Source: Amaranthus tricolor
Taxonomy: Eukaryota; Streptophyta; Magnoliopsida; Caryophyllales; Amaranthaceae
Direction: 5' to 3'
NCBI RefSeq assembly: GCF_026212465.1
Contig: NC_080058.1
Coordinates: 11,371,289 to 11,435,288 of the forward strand
Length of the DNA: 64,000 nucleotides
Part shown: positions 59,956-64,000 of the stretch, in pieces
Layout of the letters: every line of letters begins with the position of its first letter
Numbering within the stretch: position 1 is the first letter of the stretch
Notes under the pieces: generated by a model
The model's input: only the letters and a program-made list of their open reading frames with translations
Told to the model about the DNA's origin: nothing
Database searches by the model: none
Translations under genes and position numbers: made by a program

Positions 59956-61386
59956 AGGTCGTTTTACTATCAAAAATAATTCTTATTTCACCTAACTAGT
60001 ATAGTTGGGAAAGTAGGGTCGAACCACTGTGGAAAGATAAATAAAGTCACAAATTGAACCAATTTAACTATTACTAACGATCAAAAGTTGAATTTTTGTT
60101 TATCTAAGTAGAACGCAAAAACAAGAGATGAATAGAATTCAATAATTAAAAACCTAAGGCTAAAAGGATTCACTATGCATCGATCATGATTCATGAACAA
60201 CAATTGGGATAGGAATGAATATAGGCGAAGGAAGATGTTGCTCTCGCAAACAAATTCGAAAATCAAACAATAAAGCAAGCTATCGCGATTAAAGCTTATT
60301 TGTTCAAAGAAGGAAATCGTTCACTCAAACTCGCAACTCTCGCTTATAGAATTGAGCGAATAAAACTTGCAAATTGGCCAAACATGCAATCAATCTAAAA
60401 CCCATCAATTGAATCGCCTAGACAAACCAAATTCATGACCTTTTGCATAGTTTCACCAAACCCTAGAAATAAAACTACTCACTAAGCATATTAAAACTAA
60501 CAAGAGATTCAACAATGAAATTCATGGAGAAAATCAAATTCAAATTTAATGGAGAAGCAAGCATTCAAAGATAACAATAATAAACAAGAACAAGAAATTA
60601 GAATTGAAACTAATACCTTCAATATAATTAAAATTACAATCTCGAAGTGTTGATTAACAATCCCCCATAGCAAGTAATATGAGAAATCCCTTCAATACCA
60701 AACCCTCAAAACAGAGCAAAAAAAACCGTCCCAAAAATTCCCCTCAAAAGCTATTTATATCCTCCTAAAAAGAGATCGGAGGATATGGGAAGTTACTATC
60801 AAAAATAACTGCAGGATCCGGCCGGGTGCGAAGCATAACTAAATCTTCAAGACCAAAAATTTTCTAAGTTCAAGAGTAAACCCGGTCGGGTAAGAGGAAA
60901 CCCCCCGGGTACGCAGCAGAGTAATTTGATCTTCAATGGAAGCCTTGCCGGGTGTCTAGAGACCCACCCGGGTTTAGAGGCTTACCCGGCCGGGTAAGTG
61001 GAAACCCACCCGGGTATGGAGGCTCACCCGGCCGAGTACGTGGAAACCCACCCGGGTGCGAGTGGCAACTTTTTCTTCCAAAGAGCATCTTCAAATTCTT
61101 TTAAGTGCCAAGTGCAAACCCGGTCGTATATGTGGAAACCCACCCGGGTATGAGACCTGGTCAGCACAAAAATGACCCTTTGAGTAGCTTATGACCTTCC
61201 AACTTGCAAATCTCGCTCCAAGAGTCGATAACTAGCATAATTAGAGCTTTGTACCTACAAAATAGATAGGAAACAAACACTCCAACCAAGCATAAAAACC
61301 AATAGAAAATTGAGCAAAATACGCGAGAAATGCTATGAAAATGCAATTGGGGCATGGTAGAAAATAGTATATAAAACACACACATC
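59956..61386. mobile_element. 1.4-kb insertion of unclear class with 13-bp TSD
   Basis: It interrupts the CACTA subterminal region. The bases ACTCTCACTTATT occur at 59943-59955 and again at 61387-61399. Plus-strand ends are AGGTCGTTTTACTATC and TATAAAACACACACATC. No inverted ends, poly-A or TG...CA pattern is seen. The left part has GTCGAACCACTGTGGAAAG text like a retroelement leader. A GC-rich tandem block (60820-61160) repeats ACCCGGCCGGGTAAGTGGAA and CCCACCCGGGTATGGAGG. No gene is visible. The long duplication could reflect target-primed insertion, or partly the repetitive target. Confidence 0.55.
60820..61160. repeat. GC-rich palindromic minisatellite
   Basis: Imperfect ~38-bp repeats alternate the palindromes ACCCGGCCGGGT and ACCCGGGT, separated by AAGTGGAAACCC and ATGGAGGCTC. 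It is conspicuously GC-rich in an AT-rich window. Confidence 0.75.
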
Positions 61387-61564
61387 ACTCTCACTTATTT
61401 GCTGCGGTTAGGGGTTGACCGCAGCAAATAATGCCCTATTTTGCTGCGGTTTAAAACCGCAGCATTTAAAATAGGTCATTTGCTGCTATCACTATTGCTT
61501 GGGGCCAAAACTGCAGCAAATGATGGCCAAAAAACCGCAGCAAATGAGGTTTTTTCCACTAGTG
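61387..61564. repeat. CACTA 3' subterminal repeats and terminus
   Basis: Further TTGCTGCGGTT / AACCGCAGCA motifs end with GGTTTTTTCCACTAGTG. Confidence 0.85.
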
Positions 61565-62609
61565 CATGTATCCCAGTGCAGAACCATCCTCTAGAAGCTC
61601 CTAAGTCGAACTCTGGGGCTTCACCAACTGTTGAGAATGGGTCTGCAGCACGTCAAGTGCGGAATTTAGGTACTCCTCTCGCTCCTCTTACTCCTATTAA
61701 GATATCTTATGAATATGTGGTTGATGATATAAAATTTTTGGAGACATCTGTCATTTGTTATGTTCTTTGTGCAAATACCCCTTTACGTGTGATTGAAGGG
61801 TTTGTAAAACGTATATGGAATCCGTCTGATATTGATAAGGTTGGGACCATTGCTAAAGGAGTTATTCTTGTTCATCTGAAATCCCATGAGGCTATAATGG
61901 TTGCTTGTGATTCTAATGGTATATTGTTTGACAAAAAGCCTTTTATTGTTAAGCTATGGACCAAGAATGCTTCATATGAGAAAGAAAGTGTTACTACTAT
62001 TCCTGTTTGGGTGCGTTTCCCTGGACTGAGTATGCATTATTAGGGTGCCCGTTGCTTGAATTTGATTGCAGGAATGTTGGGTAAAGTCATACGCATCGAC
62101 AATGCGACTCACAATAAAGATCGTATGCAATTTGCCAGGGTCTTAGTGGAATTGAATGTGCAGGGAGGTTTTCATGATATGTTATCATTCACTAATGAGG
62201 ATGATGAGTTGGTGACTGTCTCTATTCAATATAATTGGAATCCACAATTATGTTGCAAATGTAATCAACTAGGACATAGAGAAGGAGGCCTGTAGAGTGG
62301 GGATTGTGAGAAAATGGGTCCCTAAACCTAAATCGGTGGTAGCTTCTCCTGACCCTACTATAGATGCTGATGGCTTTCGGACAGTCCCTGCAAAGAAGTC
62401 TACTCCTATTGTGTCAAGTGAGGCTTCTGGCCCCCTTAATACTAGTAATGGGTTTGAGATCTTAAAGACTGTTTTGGAGTCCCACACTAATCAGGTGACT
62501 GCATTAATGATGTGTCCTACTAACCTTGATAGCTTGGGTATTATTTTGGACTCGATTTCTACAAGTCCTGTTGACCGTACAGCGCTGGGAGCTTTATCCC
62601 ATCCTCCCA
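61565..62609 (+). pseudogene. LINE ORF1 (DUF4283 and zinc knuckle)
   Basis: The LINE RNA-binding protein begins abruptly at the CACTA terminus, so its N-terminus is missing. ISYEYVVDDIKFLETSVICY, RVIEGFVKRIWNP and VILVHLKSHEAIMVACDSN form a DUF4283-type region. After a TAG at 62041, CLNLIAGMLGKVIRIDNATH continues. The zinc knuckle CCKCNQLGH near 62253 is followed by a frameshift. The tail (WVPKPKSVVASPDPTIDADG) is Ser/Pro-rich. An open frame runs from the CACTA end (61441) into this domain without a stop, creating a chimeric reading frame. Confidence 0.85.
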
Positions 62610-64000
62610 ATGCATAACATACTTTCTTGGAATGTATGGGGGCTAAATTGGAGGTGATTAAGTTTATCTCTGACAATAATGTTAGCATACTTGGCCTCAT
62701 TGAGACCAAGATCAAACGTTCTGGTCTTGGTCAGTTCTATTAGAAACTGGGTCCGTATTGGTGCTTAACCAATAATATTTCATATCATTCACATGGCAGG
62801 ATTCTTGTGGGTTAGAACCCTTCTCACTTGGAAGTTGATGTTCTATTTTGTAGTAGCCAGCTCATTCATTTAGCTGCTACTCCCGTGCGTGGTAGACTGT
62901 TCTTATGTTCTTTTGTTTATGGGTTCAATGACAATAATGGTAGATTGGCTATGTTTCAGCAGTTGTCTAACCTATCTTGTGATCATCCTCAGATTTTCAT
63001 GGGGGACTTTAACTGCCTGGCCAACCTCAATGAGAGACTAGGACAGCCTATTCGACTGCATGAGATTCAGCCTCTTCGACAGTGTATGTCAGTGTGTAGC
63101 CTTCATGATATGAGGAGTAATGGCAGATTTTTCACTTGAAACAACAAGCAAGCTGGTGAAAGGAGACTCTATTGCAAAATTGATAGAGCCTTATGCAATG
63201 CTCAGTAGGAGGATGCTTATTCAAGTGCGGAAGTGTCCTTTTTACCTGAGGGAGAATTCGATCACTCTCTTCTCCTGCTTCGCTTCTATGCTCCTTCAAT
63301 TAGAAAACCCCCTTTTCTTTTTGAATTTTTGGGCTGACAAACCAAACTTCTTTGAAGTTGTTAAGGATGTTTGGCAAACTCGTGTCCCTGGCCACCTGAG
63401 GTATCAAATTAAGTATAAATTGAATATTTTAAAGCGGAGTATGAGGAAACATTTTCATCACACTCCTCTCCATGAGACCCTCTGTAAAGTTGAAGCTGAG
63501 TTTGCTACTATTTAGGAGACTCTTCATGGAGACCCGAACAATGCTGATGTGGTGAACAAGGAGATTGATTGTATGCACAGGCTGAAAACACTCAAAATGG
63601 AACTTGTATCTATGGTACAACAAAGTGCAAAGGTGAACTAGTTAAAGTATGGTGATGAGAATACTGCTTTCTTTCATAATAGCATCGAACATAGAGCTTC
63701 CCATAACAAGATCAATACACTTGTGATTGATGAGGACACTATAAGTAATCCTCTTCTTATTAAGAAAGTTTTCTTATCATTTTTCACAAATTTTCTGTGT
63801 CATGATATGAAGGATCAAAAGAGAATTAATATAAAGTGCATCCATACTGGTCCTACTCTATCATCTAATATGCATACTTGTTTGAATATGTCCTTTAGTA
63901 AAGAGAAAATTAAGGATGCCATGTGGAGTATCAATGATAACAAAGCTCTTGGCATTGATGGCTATAACAACAAATTTTATAAGGCTGCTTGACACATTGT
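62610..64000 (+). pseudogene. LINE ORF2, endonuclease and start of reverse transcriptase
   Basis: It starts with ILSWNVWGLNW, the first motif of the apurinic-type endonuclease, after an ATG at 62610. A frameshift at about 62655 leads to EVIKFISDNNVSILGLIETK. IFMGDFNCLANLNERLG (near 63000) is the Asp/Asn motif. A linker follows, with FLNFWADKPNFFEVVKDVW. NKALGIDGYNNKFYKAA near 63950 is the start of the reverse-transcriptase domain. Stops at about 62742, 62813, 63137, 63206, 63513 and 63640 show decay. The element continues past the window edge. Confidence 0.88.

Overview
The window is a transposon-packed stretch of a plant nuclear genome, most likely a eudicot. The base composition is AT-rich. 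All five major plant DNA-transposon signatures are present: CACTA, MULE, hAT, Stowaway-like MITEs and foldbacks. There are also Ty1/copia and probable Ty3/gypsy LTR elements, a plant L1-type LINE, a captured histone H4 5' end and a plant-type U5 snRNA. I could not name the species. No intact ordinary host protein gene is visible, and nearly every transposase reading frame is broken by stops or frameshifts.

Layout. 1-10.5 kb: hAT-like remnants, a 1.05-kb foldback MULE (475-1527, 9-bp target duplication), a probable LTR remnant (4257-5127) and an internally deleted copia element (5624-7736, minus strand). 10.5-28.9 kb: one former locus split by three insertions. These are a solo copia LTR (10794-12103, TSD CTTCT), a CACTA complex (12135-23544, flanked by TTG) and a 5.1-kb MULE (23627-28716, TSD TTTTGTTAA). 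The CACTA complex holds a 3.3-kb gypsy-like solo LTR and a second CACTA 5' end. Its dead TNP2 transposase gene is interrupted by a 1.2-kb Pack-MULE carrying a BRI1-like LRR fragment. The MULE has a decayed mudrA-type transposase and, in convergent orientation, a GRF zinc-finger/coiled-coil/membrane protein gene.

30.4-36.4 kb: an hAT-dominated block. The element 30967-33849 (8-bp TSD) carries a U5 snRNA gene copy with snRNA-type promoter motifs, plus a histone H4 promoter and N-terminus. A palindrome-rich foldback MULE (33949-34384) and a second hAT (35439-36421) follow. 37-39 kb: a copia RNase H remnant split by an hAT MITE, then a Stowaway-like MITE. 39.1-47.1 kb: a third CACTA element (TSD TAC) with a deleted TNP2 gene and a very young 5.2-kb copia element. 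49.1-49.5 kb: a second palindrome-rich foldback.

51.0-61.6 kb: a 5'-truncated CACTA element of the same family as the one at 16.5-23.5 kb. It carries the TNP2 C-terminus, a Transposase_24-like gene and a Ulp1-like gene. One intron of the Ulp1-like gene holds about 14 monomers of a ~167-bp tandem repeat, interrupted three times by the same ~388-bp insert, so it looks like a young satellite with higher-order structure. Another intron holds a ~730-bp TA array. 61.6-64.0 kb: a decayed LINE (ORF1, endonuclease, start of reverse transcriptase) that runs off the window and abuts the CACTA end.

The genes do not form a host pathway. The window records successive nesting of mobile elements, several of which have captured or amplified other sequence.
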